A DNA stretch of 64,000 nucleotides, taken from assembly GCA_023442775.1 (NCBI GenBank), contig JAEZXH010000010.1:12828-76827 (forward strand), written 5' to 3'. Numbering within the stretch: the first letter of the stretch is position 1; every line of letters starts with the position of its first letter. The notes under the pieces are model-generated. The model saw nothing but the letters and a program-made list of their open reading frames with translations, was not told where the DNA came from and made no database searches. The stretch is from Bacillota bacterium. Its GTDB lineage: Bacteria; Bacillota; Clostridia; Tissierellales; Peptoniphilaceae. The position numbers and the translations under genes were made by a program. Below, one piece after another: positions 32,324-41,108 of this stretch.

Positions 32324-34309
32324 TTAGCCAATCTCCGCCCCGTCGACGATGTCCTCGAGGGTGGAGGCAATGGTGAGGTTGCCCTCGTCGTCCTCTGCGG
32401 CGAGGAGCATCCCGTAACTCATGACGCCTCTAAACTTCGCGGGTTTTAAGTTCGCGAGGATGAGAATCTTCTTGCCGATGAGGTCTTCTGGTTTGTAATA
32501 GTCCTTGATGGAGCTGACGATGTCTCTCTTCTCTTCTCCCAGGCGCAGGTGCAGGATGTAGAGCCGATCCGCGTTGGGATGGTCCTCGACCCCTTCCACA
32601 TAGGCGACCTTGATGGAGAGTTTTGCAAAGTCCTCAATGGAGATTTGGGGCTTCTCTTCCTTTTCCTTCTTCGGTGCATCTTTCGGGGCCTCCTTCTTTT
32701 GCCCCATGGCGAGTTTTTCCGCCTTTCTGCGCTCGAAGAGCTCAACGTTTGCCGCGTCTAGGGCCTTGGCTTCCTCCTCGATGTCGAGGCGTGGGAAGAT
32801 GATGTCTCCCTTCTGGACCTTCACGCCACTCTCTCCGAGGCCAAAGGTCTTGGCATCTTCCCAGGAGACATCCCCTGCGAGGGCGAGTTGTTCCCTGATG
32901 GCAGCGGTGGTGCGGCCCATGATGGGGCTGATGAGGATGGAGACGATGCGAAGGGCCTCTCGGAGGTTGTAGAGCACCGTGCCGAGGCGCTCCTTCTTGT
33001 CCTCTTCCTTGGCGAGAATCCAGGGGGTCGTCTCGTCGACGTACTTGTTCGCCCGGCGCACGAGGGACCAGATGGCGTCCAAGATTTCCGAGAATTGGAA
33101 GGACTCGAGGGCCTCTTCCACCTTCTCGGGGAGGCTCTCGGCGAGGGCGATGAGCTCCTCGTCTGGGCCCTCAACAGCTCCACGAGGGGGGACGGTGCCG
33201 TCGAAGTACTTCTCAATCATGGAGACGGTGCGGGAGAGGAGGTTTCCAAGGTCGTTGGCGAGGTCGGCGTTGAGGCGTTTAAAGAACTTTTCCTTGTTGA
33301 AGTTTCCGTCGTTTCCGAAGGAGAACTCTCGGAGGAGGAAGTACTTCAAGGCATCGACACCGTAGCGTTCGACGATGGGCTCGGGGTAGACGACGTTGCC
33401 CTTGGATTTACTCATCTTGTCGTTGTCAAAGAGAATCCAGCCGTGGCCGAAGATTTTCTCGGGCAGGGGGAGGTCTAGGGCCATCAAGAGGGCGGGCCAG
33501 ATGATGGTGTGAAACCGCATGATTTCCTTGCCCACCAGGTGAACTTGGGCGGGCCAGAAGGCCTTGTAGTTCTCTTCGTTCTCCGTCCCCATCCCAAGGG
33601 CCGAGAGGTAGCACGAGAGGGCGTCAATCCAGACGTAGACCACGTGCTTCTCGTCGAAGGGGACTTTGACCCCCCAGTCAAAGGAGCTGCGGGTGACGGA
33701 GAGGTCTTGCAGCCCTTCGGCGAGGAAGTTTTTCACCATCTCGTTTTTCCGGAAGGCGGGCTCGATGAATTCCGGATGGTCCTCGTAGTACTTGAGGAGG
33801 CGGTCCCGGTACTTCGAGAGGCGGAAGAAGTAAGACTCTTCCTTGCTGAGGTGGGTCTTTCGTCCGCAGTCGGGACAGGTGTGGCCCTCGCCGAGTTGGG
33901 ACTCGGTCCAGAAGGCCTCGCAAGGGGTGCAGTAATACCCCTCGTATTCGCTCTTGTAGATCTCCCCCTTGTCGTAAAGCTCTTGGAAGATGCGCTGGAC
34001 ATTCTTCTCGTGGTGGGGATCCGTGGAGCGGATAAAGGCGTCGTAGTCGATGTCCAAGAGAGTCCAGAGCTTCTTGATCTCGGCGACGATGCCGTCGACG
34101 TACTCCTTGGGGCTGACCCCGGCTTCAAGGGCCTTCTCCTGAATCTTTTGTCCGTGTTCGTCACTTCCCGTGGTAAAGAAGACCTCGTAGCCCAAGAGCT
34201 CCTTGTACTTCTTCAAGGCATCGGCGGCGACGGTGCAATAGGTGTGGCCGATGTGCAGATTATCGCTGGGATAATAGATCGGCGTGGTGAGATAATAGCG
34301 TTTCGTCAT
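32324..34309 (-). CDS. metG: Methionyl-tRNA synthetase with C-terminal tRNA-binding domain
   Basis: This 661-residue class I synthetase has the HIGH-type HIGHTYCT at the N-terminus, a zinc knuckle (CTPC ... CPDC, around residues 127-147) and KMSKSKG around residue 300. After a Lys/Glu-rich linker (~540-560) comes an EMAP/Trbp111-type tRNA-binding domain (residues ~560-661, with ILANLKPAKFRGVMSYGML). The start follows AGGAGAAGTC. It leads the tatD-rnmV-rsmA gene group. Confidence 0.97.
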   Translation of the reverse strand: MTKRYYLTTPIYYPSDNLHIGHTYCTVAADALKKYKELLGYEVFFTTGSDEHGQKIQEKALEAGVSPKEYVDGIVAEIKKLWTLLDIDYDAFIRSTDPHHEKNVQRIFQELYDKGEIYKSEYEGYYCTPCEAFWTESQLGEGHTCPDCGRKTHLSKEESYFFRLSKYRDRLLKYYEDHPEFIEPAFRKNEMVKNFLAEGLQDLSVTRSSFDWGVKVPFDEKHVVYVWIDALSCYLSALGMGTENEENYKAFWPAQVHLVGKEIMRFHTIIWPALLMALDLPLPEKIFGHGWILFDNDKMSKSKGNVVYPEPIVERYGVDALKYFLLREFSFGNDGNFNKEKFFKRLNADLANDLGNLLSRTVSMIEKYFDGTVPPRGAVEGPDEELIALAESLPEKVEEALESFQFSEILDAIWSLVRRANKYVDETTPWILAKEEDKKERLGTVLYNLREALRIVSILISPIMGRTTAAIREQLALAGDVSWEDAKTFGLGESGVKVQKGDIIFPRLDIEEEAKALDAANVELFERRKAEKLAMGQKKEAPKDAPKKEKEEKPQISIEDFAKLSIKVAYVEGVEDHPNADRLYILHLRLGEEKRDIVSSIKDYYKPEDLIGKKILILANLKPAKFRGVMSYGMLLAAEDDEGNLTIASTLEDIVDGAEIG

Positions 34310-34350
34310 GACTTCTCCTTCCTCCCCCTCTCGTGGGATACACTCCTTTC

Positions 34351-34379
34351 ATTATAGCCGTTTTTTCATCCCCCTTCAA
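34351..34379 (-). promoter_or_regulatory. Promoter of the metG operon
   Basis: Minus-strand TTGAAG (34374-34379), 17-base spacer, TATAAT (34351-34356), about 42 bases before the metG start. Confidence 0.85.
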
Positions 34380-34613
34380 TTTTTGAGGTGACAAAAGGAG
34401 GAGAGGGCCGGAAAGGGAACCTGGTCTGGGATCGCAAACGACCCTCTGGGAATGGATGATTGATAAATCCTAAACACTTTTCAGTATCTTTAACGTTTCG
34501 TTTATTTTATTAAAATCCTACAACGAATTTCAAATTCTTAACGCAGGGGAATCCGTTTTCTGCTATGCTAAAGAGGTAGGATGTTCCGTACGAGAATCTT
34601 AGGAGGTCACCCT
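34380..34613. other. Intergenic region between metG and first AGCS gene
   Basis: Together with the metG promoter this gap exceeds 300 bases. It holds an AT-rich stretch at 34465-34545 and a TGC-TATGCT extended -10 at 34561-34569 that probably drives the AGCS genes. AGCS genes are often under glycine riboswitches, but I could not recognise that structure here. No gene is seen. Confidence 0.5.
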
Positions 34614-36005
34614 ATGCCATCATTTCTCACCATGTTCGCCTCGATCAACAGGAGTCTCAACACGGTCCTTTGGGGGCCGCCGATGCTCCTCATTCTCGCA
34701 AGTGCGGGCGCCTTTATGGCTCTTCGCACCAAGGGATTCGCCTACAGACACTTCCCCTTCGTCCTCAAGAACACCTTTGGAAAAGTCTTTGAAAAGGATG
34801 CCACAGGACACGGCCAAGTCTCCCCCTTTCAGGCGCTGACGACAGCGCTTGCCGCCGGGGTGGGCACCGCCAACATCGTCGGCGTGGGAAGTGCGATTAT
34901 GATGGGGGGCCCGGGGGCCATCTTCTGGATGTGGATGGCGGCTCTCGTGGGGATGAGCACGAAGTTCTCCGAAGTCACCCTCTCCGTGGCCTACCGCGAC
35001 ATCGACGAACACGGCAACGTCCGTGGGGGCCCGATGTATTACTTAACGAAGGGGCTGAAGTCTCCCTGGCTCGGGAAGCTCTTCGCCGTCTTCGGCGCCT
35101 TTGCCACCTTTGGCATCGGCTGTACCGTCCAATCCAACTCCATCGCCAACTCGGTCTATGAGGTCTTTCACGTGCCCCACTTGGTCACGGGCCTCATCGT
35201 CGGAGTCATCGCCTTTGTGGGCCTCATTGGGGGCATCAAGCGCATCGGCCAGGTGACGGAACGCCTCGTCCCCTTTATGTCCATCATCTACATCACCGGG
35301 GGGATTGTGGTCATCTTCCTCCACCGGCACAACTTACTCCCGGCGCTTGCCTCGATCTTCCAACACGCCTTTCATCTGAAGGCCGTCGGCGGAGGTCTCA
35401 CGGGCTACACCATCGTCATGGCGATGCGCGCTGGAGTCAGCCGTGGCTTCTTCTCCAACGAAGCGGGGATGGGGAGCTCTCCCATCGCCCACGCGGCGGC
35501 GACGACGGATCACCCGGCGCGCCAAGGGCTCTGGGGGGTCTTTGAGGTCTTCGTGGACACGATCGTCATCTGTTCTCTGACCTCCCTCGTGGTCCTCACC
35601 ACGGGAATCTGGCAGACCCACGACAACCCGGCGTCTCTCGTGGCCATGAGTTTTGGGGAAGGGTTTTTCATTGGACCCTACATCGTCACCGCAGGACTCG
35701 TCCTCTTCGCCCTCTCCACGGTCCTCGGCTGGTCCTACTACGGAGAGCGTTGTGCCCAGTACTTGGGCGGAGACAAGTTCTCCCGGTTCTACCTCTACGT
35801 CTATGTCGTCCTCGTCGTCATTGGAGCCATTGCCGATCTCGATTTGGTGTGGCTCGTCGCCGACAACTTAAATGGTCTTATGGCCATTCCAAACCTCATT
35901 GGGGTCATTGGCCTCTCTGGGGTGACGGTGCGCCTCTTGCGCGACTTCCTCTCCGATCCAAAGCGAATCAGAGAGAGTGCCGAGTGGCAACAATACTTAC
36001 GTTAA
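34614..36005 (+). CDS. AGCS-family sodium:alanine/glycine symporter (copy 1)
   Basis: This 463-residue membrane protein of the alanine/glycine:cation symporter family couples uptake to Na+. It has the family region FQALTTALAAGVGTANIVGV, PGAIFWMWMAALVGMSTKF and GVSRGFFSNEAGMGSSPIAHA. The ATG at 34614 has AGGAGGTCACCCT upstream; an earlier frame start lacks a site. Copy 2 follows after 32 bases and is clearly paralogous along its whole length, with likely different amino-acid preference. Confidence 0.95.
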   Translation: MPSFLTMFASINRSLNTVLWGPPMLLILASAGAFMALRTKGFAYRHFPFVLKNTFGKVFEKDATGHGQVSPFQALTTALAAGVGTANIVGVGSAIMMGGPGAIFWMWMAALVGMSTKFSEVTLSVAYRDIDEHGNVRGGPMYYLTKGLKSPWLGKLFAVFGAFATFGIGCTVQSNSIANSVYEVFHVPHLVTGLIVGVIAFVGLIGGIKRIGQVTERLVPFMSIIYITGGIVVIFLHRHNLLPALASIFQHAFHLKAVGGGLTGYTIVMAMRAGVSRGFFSNEAGMGSSPIAHAAATTDHPARQGLWGVFEVFVDTIVICSLTSLVVLTTGIWQTHDNPASLVAMSFGEGFFIGPYIVTAGLVLFALSTVLGWSYYGERCAQYLGGDKFSRFYLYVYVVLVVIGAIADLDLVWLVADNLNGLMAIPNLIGVIGLSGVTVRLLRDFLSDPKRIRESAEWQQYLR

Positions 36006-36037
36006 ATCCCGGCCCTTTGGGCATGTAGGAGGTATCT

Positions 36038-37432
36038 ATGGAACATTTTCTAGATCAAGTGCAAGCGACTGCCAATGTGATTAAAGACTTTATCTGGGGC
36101 CCGCCCCTGTTGGTTCTCGTCGTCGGCGGAGGACTCTTCCTCGCCCTGCGTTCGGGAGGCATCGCCTATCGTCATTTTGGCTACATCATCCGCAATACGG
36201 TGATGAAGATGTTCAAGCAAGAGTCTCACGGAGATGGGGAGGTCTCCTCCTTCCAGGCCCTCTCCACCGCCTTGGCGGGGACCGTGGGAACGGGGAACAT
36301 CGTCGGGGTCTCCGGCGCGATTCTCCTCGGAGGACCCGGATCGATCTTTTGGATGTGGATCGCCGCCATCGTGGGGATGACCACGAAGTTTACCGAGGCG
36401 ACTCTCGCCATTGCCTATCGTGAAATCGACGAAACCGGTCGGGTTCGCGGCGGTCCAATGTACTACATCAAGAACGGGATGCGCCAACCCTGGCTCGCCA
36501 AGCTCTACGCCTTCTTCGCCGGCTTTGCAATGCTCGCCATCGGTAGTCTCGTTCAGTCCAACGCCATCTCCAACACCGTCCTCGATACCTTCCACGTCCC
36601 CACCTGGGTCAGCGGCATCATCATCGCCGTCCTCGCCCTCTTCGTCGTCGTTGGGGGCATCAAGCGCATCGGCCAAGTCACTGAACGCCTCGTGCCGATT
36701 ATGGCGGTCATCTACATCATCGGGGGCATCATCGTCCTCATCGTCCACCGCGCCCACCTCTGGGAGGCCTTTACCTCGATCTTTACCTGTGCCTTTAGTC
36801 TTCAAGCCGCCGGTGGTGGACTTGCGGGCTACACCTTGATCATGGCCATTCGCGCCGGCGTCAGCCGCGGGGTCTTCACCAACGAAGCTGGTTGGGGAAG
36901 TTCTGCCATCGCCCACGCCGCCGCCACCACGGACCACCCCGCGCGCCAAGGGATGTGGGGCGTCTTTGAAGTCTTCGCAGACACCATCGTCATCTGTACC
37001 CTCACCGCCCTCGTCATCCTCTCCACCGGCGTGTGGCAAGGACACGACAATGCGGCTTCCCTCGTGGCGTTCTCCTTCGGGGAAGGCTTTGCCGCCGGAC
37101 GCTACATCGTCACCATCGGTCTCATCCTCTTCGCCTTCTCCACCGCCCTCGGTTGGAACTACTACGGCGAAACCTGTGTGGAATATCTCCTGGGACCCGT
37201 GGGCAAAAACGTCTATCGCTACATCTACATCGGCTGCCTCTTCATCGGCGCCGTCACCGAGCTGCCCCTCGTGTGGGTCTTTGCAGACATCTTAAATGGT
37301 CTCATGGCCCTTCCCAACGTCATCGGCCTCATCGCCCTCTCCGGCGTTGCGGTAGCTCTCTTTAAGGACTTCTTCAAGGATCCCGATCGCATCCGCACCG
37401 ATGTCTCGGAATGGAAAAAACTCGTCCGCTAA
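36038..37432 (+). CDS. AGCS-family sodium:alanine/glycine symporter (copy 2)
   Basis: This 464-residue paralog of the upstream gene has the same signatures (FQALSTALAGTVGTGNIVGV, PGSIFWMWIAAIVGMTTKF, SRGVFTNEAGWGSSAIAHA). The tandem pair arose by duplication and has diverged, especially at the N-terminus and in loop regions. The start follows AGGAGGTATCT. The gene ends just before a long hairpin that also encloses the ribosome binding site of the next gene. Confidence 0.95.
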   Translation: MEHFLDQVQATANVIKDFIWGPPLLVLVVGGGLFLALRSGGIAYRHFGYIIRNTVMKMFKQESHGDGEVSSFQALSTALAGTVGTGNIVGVSGAILLGGPGSIFWMWIAAIVGMTTKFTEATLAIAYREIDETGRVRGGPMYYIKNGMRQPWLAKLYAFFAGFAMLAIGSLVQSNAISNTVLDTFHVPTWVSGIIIAVLALFVVVGGIKRIGQVTERLVPIMAVIYIIGGIIVLIVHRAHLWEAFTSIFTCAFSLQAAGGGLAGYTLIMAIRAGVSRGVFTNEAGWGSSAIAHAAATTDHPARQGMWGVFEVFADTIVICTLTALVILSTGVWQGHDNAASLVAFSFGEGFAAGRYIVTIGLILFAFSTALGWNYYGETCVEYLLGPVGKNVYRYIYIGCLFIGAVTELPLVWVFADILNGLMALPNVIGLIALSGVAVALFKDFFKDPDRIRTDVSEWKKLVR

Positions 37433-37441
37433 CCTTGACGA

Positions 37442-37485
37442 AACCCCCTTTTCCTCTCATACTGAGAAGGGAAAGGGGTGTTTTT
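37442..37485 (+). terminator. Long hairpin with T-run enclosing rhodanese ribosome binding site
   Basis: CCCCTTTTCC pairs with GGGAAAGGGG (one wobble), topped by TCTCA/TGAGA, followed by TGTTTTT. It looks like the terminator of the AGCS pair, but its 3' arm is also the Shine-Dalgarno of the rhodanese gene (ATG at 37486). Confidence 0.75.
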
Positions 37486-37713
37486 ATGAAACACATCATC
37501 GACCTTCGTGCCCCAGAAGACTACAAGAAGAATCATCGGGAGGGCGCGGTGAATCTCTCCCTCTTCGATCTCCTCGCCTACGTTGAGGAGAACGTGAAGG
37601 AGGGCGACGAGATTGGCCTCTATTGCTACCATGGAAACCGTGCAGGTCACGGCGTCCTCCTCTTGGAAGAGGCGGGCTACACTGCAGAAAATCTCGGGGG
37701 CTACGAGGAATAA
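37486..37713 (+). CDS. Single-domain rhodanese (truncated form)
   Basis: This 75-residue rhodanese-like protein has an entry motif IDLRAPEDYKKNHREGAVNL and active-site loop LYCYHGNRAG, whose Cys should carry the persulfide. It is short for a full rhodanese domain (~100 residues): the region between the first half and the Cys strand is compact. It may shuttle sulfane sulfur. The ATG at 37486 has GGGAAAGGGG upstream, inside the terminator-like hairpin, so translation or transcription may be conditional. Confidence 0.78.
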   Translation: MKHIIDLRAPEDYKKNHREGAVNLSLFDLLAYVEENVKEGDEIGLYCYHGNRAGHGVLLLEEAGYTAENLGGYEE

Positions 37714-37739
37714 TCGAAGAGAATGATTCTTCCGCAAAC

Positions 37740-37770
37740 AAAAAGACGTGCACCGCGCACGTCCTTTTTT
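37740..37770. terminator. Bidirectional terminator
   Basis: GACGTGC/GCACGTC stem with an A-run before and a T-run after, between the convergent rhodanese and amidohydrolase genes. Confidence 0.88.
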
Positions 37771-38920
37771 ATGTCTCCTTGCGATGGCGAAACTCTCCAT
37801 CGATGATTGTGGCGAGACACCTGGCGTCCATCTCCCGTAGGGGATTCTTGTCGTAGATGCAAAGATCTGCGTCCTTGCCCACCTCAAGGCTCCCCACCCG
37901 ATCCGCAATGCCCACGGCACGGGCCGCCTCGATGGTGATGGCGCGTAGGGCCACCTCTTCGGGAACTCCCTCGGCGACGGCGAGGCCCGCCATGCGGGGG
38001 AGGCTCTCGCAGGGGAGCACCGGGTGATCCGTCATCATGGCGAAGGCAATCCCCTCCTCGGCCATACGGACGAGGGTGTGAAAGCCCTTCTCCTTGAGTT
38101 CAAACTTCGACTTCGTCCCGAAGGTGGGGCCCAAGATGATGGGGATCTGGGCCTCCTTCAGCTCCTCCCAGATGAGGTGGGCCTCGGTGCAGTGGTCCAA
38201 GGTAATGTTCACGTCAAACTCCCTGGCGATGCGAAGCGCCGTGAAGATGTCGTCGGCGCGGTGGGCGTGGGCCTTTAGGGGAATCTTTTTCTCAAGGACC
38301 GCCACGAGGGGCTCCAAGGTCGGGTCCAAAGGCGCCTTTCCCACGGCGAGGTCTCGTCTTCTCTTGTACTCCATCGCGTCGAAGAGGGCCTTTCGAATGA
38401 GCCAGGCCACCGCCATCCGGGTCTTCGGCATGGTGTCCCGGTTCATGCCGTAGACCTTTCTCGGATTCTCCCCGAAGGCAATCTTTTGGGCCACTGGGTC
38501 CTTCAAGACCATCTTGTCCACACAGCGGCCCCAGGTCTTCATGGCGAGGAAACTCCCGCCCATGACGTTGGCGGATCCAGGGCCGGTGACCACGGTGGTG
38601 ACTCCCTTTTCGAGGGCCTTCTCGAAGCTCTCGTCCATGGGGTTGATGGCATCGATGGCGCGAAGGTAGGGCGTCACCGGGTTCGACCGCTCGTTTTCGT
38701 CACTGCCCGCGGCGCCGATGATCTCCTCCATGATGCCGATGTGGCAATGGGGATCGATGAAGCCGGGGAAGATATTGGCGTCGCCGAAGGAGATGACCTC
38801 TGCCCCCTCGGGAATGTCCCCGTCGCCGACGCCGACGATCTTTCCTCCCTCGATGAGGAGGTGTCCCCCTTCGAGGATCTCCTCACCGGTGTAGATGCGT
38901 TTTGCACAGACGGCAATCAT
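37769..38920 (-). CDS. Amidohydrolase (imidazolonepropionase-like)
   Basis: This 383-residue metal-dependent hydrolase has FPGFIDPHCHIG (metal HxH) around residue 55. It also has the loop VTTVVTGPGSANVMGG, LKAHAHRADD (His) and FAMMTDHPVLPCE (Asp), plus a C-terminal strand domain GSLEVGKDADLCIYDKNP. Close family members hydrolyse cyclic amides, but the substrate is not identifiable. The ATG at 38920 overlaps the tex stop (ATGA), so the gene is coupled to tex; an upstream ATG within tex is less likely. Confidence 0.87.
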   Translation of the reverse strand: MIAVCAKRIYTGEEILEGGHLLIEGGKIVGVGDGDIPEGAEVISFGDANIFPGFIDPHCHIGIMEEIIGAAGSDENERSNPVTPYLRAIDAINPMDESFEKALEKGVTTVVTGPGSANVMGGSFLAMKTWGRCVDKMVLKDPVAQKIAFGENPRKVYGMNRDTMPKTRMAVAWLIRKALFDAMEYKRRRDLAVGKAPLDPTLEPLVAVLEKKIPLKAHAHRADDIFTALRIAREFDVNITLDHCTEAHLIWEELKEAQIPIILGPTFGTKSKFELKEKGFHTLVRMAEEGIAFAMMTDHPVLPCESLPRMAGLAVAEGVPEEVALRAITIEAARAVGIADRVGSLEVGKDADLCIYDKNPLREMDARCLATIIDGEFRHRKET

Positions 38921-40992
38921 TGGGGTCTCCATTCTAAGCCGATGCGATGGCGCTTCTCGTCGATACTCTCCACGGCGACCTCGACAATGTCCCCAACTTG
39001 GAAGAGGTCTCGGGGGTGCTTCTTCGACCCGGCCATGGCACTGCGGTGGATGAGGCCATCTTGTTTCACACCGATGTCTACAAAGGCCCCAAAGTCTACG
39101 ACGTTTCGCACCGTGCCCTTTAAGACCATGCCCACGGTGAGGTCCTCAAAGGCGAGGACGTCGCTGCGAAGAATGGGAGCCTCCAGGTCTTGACGCGGGT
39201 CGCGCCCCGGCTTTTTGAGTTCGGCGACGATGTCTTGTAGGGTGGGGAGGCCGACCCCTAATTCCTCGGCGGTGGCGGCGAGATTGAGGGAATCCAAGTC
39301 CTTGTCCATGAGTTTTCGCGCCACGTCGTAGCTCTCGGGGTGGACGGCGGTGCGGTCCAAGAGATCCTCTCCGTCGGGGATGCGCAAGAATCCCGCCGCC
39401 TGTTGGTAAGTCTTCGGCCCGAGGCCCGGGACCTTTTGAATCTCCTTCCGAGAGCGGAAGGGCCCCTTCTCGAGGCGAGTGTCCACGAGGCTCTTCGCAA
39501 GTTTTGGCCCAAAGCCCGCCACGTGTTCCAAGAGGCTCTTCGACGCGGTGTTCACGTCGACGCCGACAGAGTTGACACAGTCTTCCACGACGCCGTCCAA
39601 TGTCTCCTCGAGTTCTTGGCGATTGAGGTCGTGTTGGTATTGGCCGACACCGATGTGGCGAGGTTCAATCTTGACCAGTTCCGCCAAGGGGTCCTGAAGC
39701 CGGCGTCCGATGGAGATGGCGCCGCGAATGGTGACGTCGAGGTCGGGGAATTCTTCCACCCCCACCTCCGAGGCGCTGTAGATACTCGCCCCCGCCTCGT
39801 TGACGATGGCATAGCGCACGTCGAGGGACTTTTCTCGGATGAGGTCGGCGACGAGTTTTTCCGTCTCCCGGCTCGCGGTGCCGTTTCCGATGGCGATGAC
39901 GTTGACGGCGTACTTGCGAATCATCGTCTCCATCTTCCTGAGGGCCTCGGCTTTCCGGCTCGTGCTCCCGACGAGGTAGAAGACGCCATAGTTTAAGACG
40001 GCTCCGTGGGGATCGAGGACGGCAAACTTACACCCGGTACGAATCCCCGGGTCCAAGGCGAGGATCCGCGCCCCCGCCAAGGGGCGCCCAAGGAGGAGGG
40101 GGCGGAGGTTCTCCCCGAAGACGGCGATGGCCTGACTCTGGGCCTTGGCTGTTAAGTCGTGGCGAATCTCCCGCTCCACCGCCGGGTAGACGAGGCGTTT
40201 GAGTCCATCTTTGACGGCGAGGTTTCGCTCTTCCTCGAAGGGATTCTCCCGGTTGTAGAGGGAGAGGATTTGACTCGTCAAGAGCTCCTCGTCAAAGGCG
40301 AGGGAAATCTTCAAGGCCTCTTCTCTCTCTCCACGGTCCATGGCGAGGATGCGATAGCCCACGGGGCGGCGGAGGCTCTCCTGGTGCTCCTTGTACATCT
40401 CGTAGGTGTCGGAGGGGTTCTTCCCCTCAGAGGAGACGAGAGAGCCGGCTCGGGAGAGAAACATCTTCACAATGCTTCTGACCCTCGGGTCGTCGCCGAC
40501 GATTTCCGCCACCACGTCTCGGGCTCCCTGAAGAATGTCCTCCTGGGAAGCCTCTTCCAAGAGGGGAGCCATGAGGGCGTCGAGGTCCTCCTTCGTGGCG
40601 CCGTTTTTCAAGAAGAGTTCTCCGATGGGGCCATAGCCCTTCTCTCTGGCAATGACGCCACGGGTGCGCCGCTTGGGCCGGTAGGGGCGATAGAGGTCCT
40701 CGAGTTCCGTCACCGTCTCGGCGGCTTTCACTTGACCGGCGAGCTCGACCGTGAGGACGCCGAGGGTCTCCATCTTCCGAAGGATGTCCTCTCTCTTCTC
40801 CTCGAGGTTTCGCAGTTGTTTCAGGCGACTCTCCAAGGCGCGAAGGGTGACGTCCTCTAGGCCTCCCGTCACCTCTTTGCGGTAACGGGCGATGAAGGGA
40901 ATGGTCTGTCCCTCGTCGAGGAGGGCGACGGTCTTCTCCACCGCTTCCGGGGAGAGGGACAATTCTTGCGCCAGGCGAACAATCAGATCCAT
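38917..40992 (-). CDS. tex: Tex-family RNA-binding transcription accessory protein
   Basis: This 691-residue protein has the Tex order. An N-terminal helix-turn-helix-like region contains PFIARYRKEVTGGLEDV; a YqgF/RNase H-like core has ILALDPGIRTGCKFAV. Helix-hairpin-helix segments follow (NTASKSLLEHVAGFGPKLAKS), then a C-terminal S1 domain (VDFGAFVDIGVKQDGLIHRS). Tex binds RNA and nucleic-acid complexes and influences transcription and RNA turnover. The start follows AAAGGAGACCT. The amidohydrolase gene is coupled downstream. Confidence 0.96.
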   Translation of the reverse strand: MDLIVRLAQELSLSPEAVEKTVALLDEGQTIPFIARYRKEVTGGLEDVTLRALESRLKQLRNLEEKREDILRKMETLGVLTVELAGQVKAAETVTELEDLYRPYRPKRRTRGVIAREKGYGPIGELFLKNGATKEDLDALMAPLLEEASQEDILQGARDVVAEIVGDDPRVRSIVKMFLSRAGSLVSSEGKNPSDTYEMYKEHQESLRRPVGYRILAMDRGEREEALKISLAFDEELLTSQILSLYNRENPFEEERNLAVKDGLKRLVYPAVEREIRHDLTAKAQSQAIAVFGENLRPLLLGRPLAGARILALDPGIRTGCKFAVLDPHGAVLNYGVFYLVGSTSRKAEALRKMETMIRKYAVNVIAIGNGTASRETEKLVADLIREKSLDVRYAIVNEAGASIYSASEVGVEEFPDLDVTIRGAISIGRRLQDPLAELVKIEPRHIGVGQYQHDLNRQELEETLDGVVEDCVNSVGVDVNTASKSLLEHVAGFGPKLAKSLVDTRLEKGPFRSRKEIQKVPGLGPKTYQQAAGFLRIPDGEDLLDRTAVHPESYDVARKLMDKDLDSLNLAATAEELGVGLPTLQDIVAELKKPGRDPRQDLEAPILRSDVLAFEDLTVGMVLKGTVRNVVDFGAFVDIGVKQDGLIHRSAMAGSKKHPRDLFQVGDIVEVAVESIDEKRHRIGLEWRPQ

Positions 40993-41084
40993 AGGTCTCC
41001 TTTCTCGGGTTGTGGACGTGTGTCACGGGTTCGTCTCCATGGGTCCTGCACCCTTTGAGAAGTTTCCGTGACCATCCTAGATAG

Positions 41085-41107
41085 AAGAAAGACCGGGAGC
41101 CCCGGTC
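41085..41107 (-). terminator. Terminator of secA-prfB
   Basis: Minus-strand GACCGGG/CCCGGTC stem with a T-rich tail directly after the prfB stop. Confidence 0.85.
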
Positions 41108-41108
41108 C

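Noticed and set aside
34380..34613. Glycine riboswitch upstream of the AGCS genes
   Set aside because: I could not find the tandem aptamer core or a convincing terminator.
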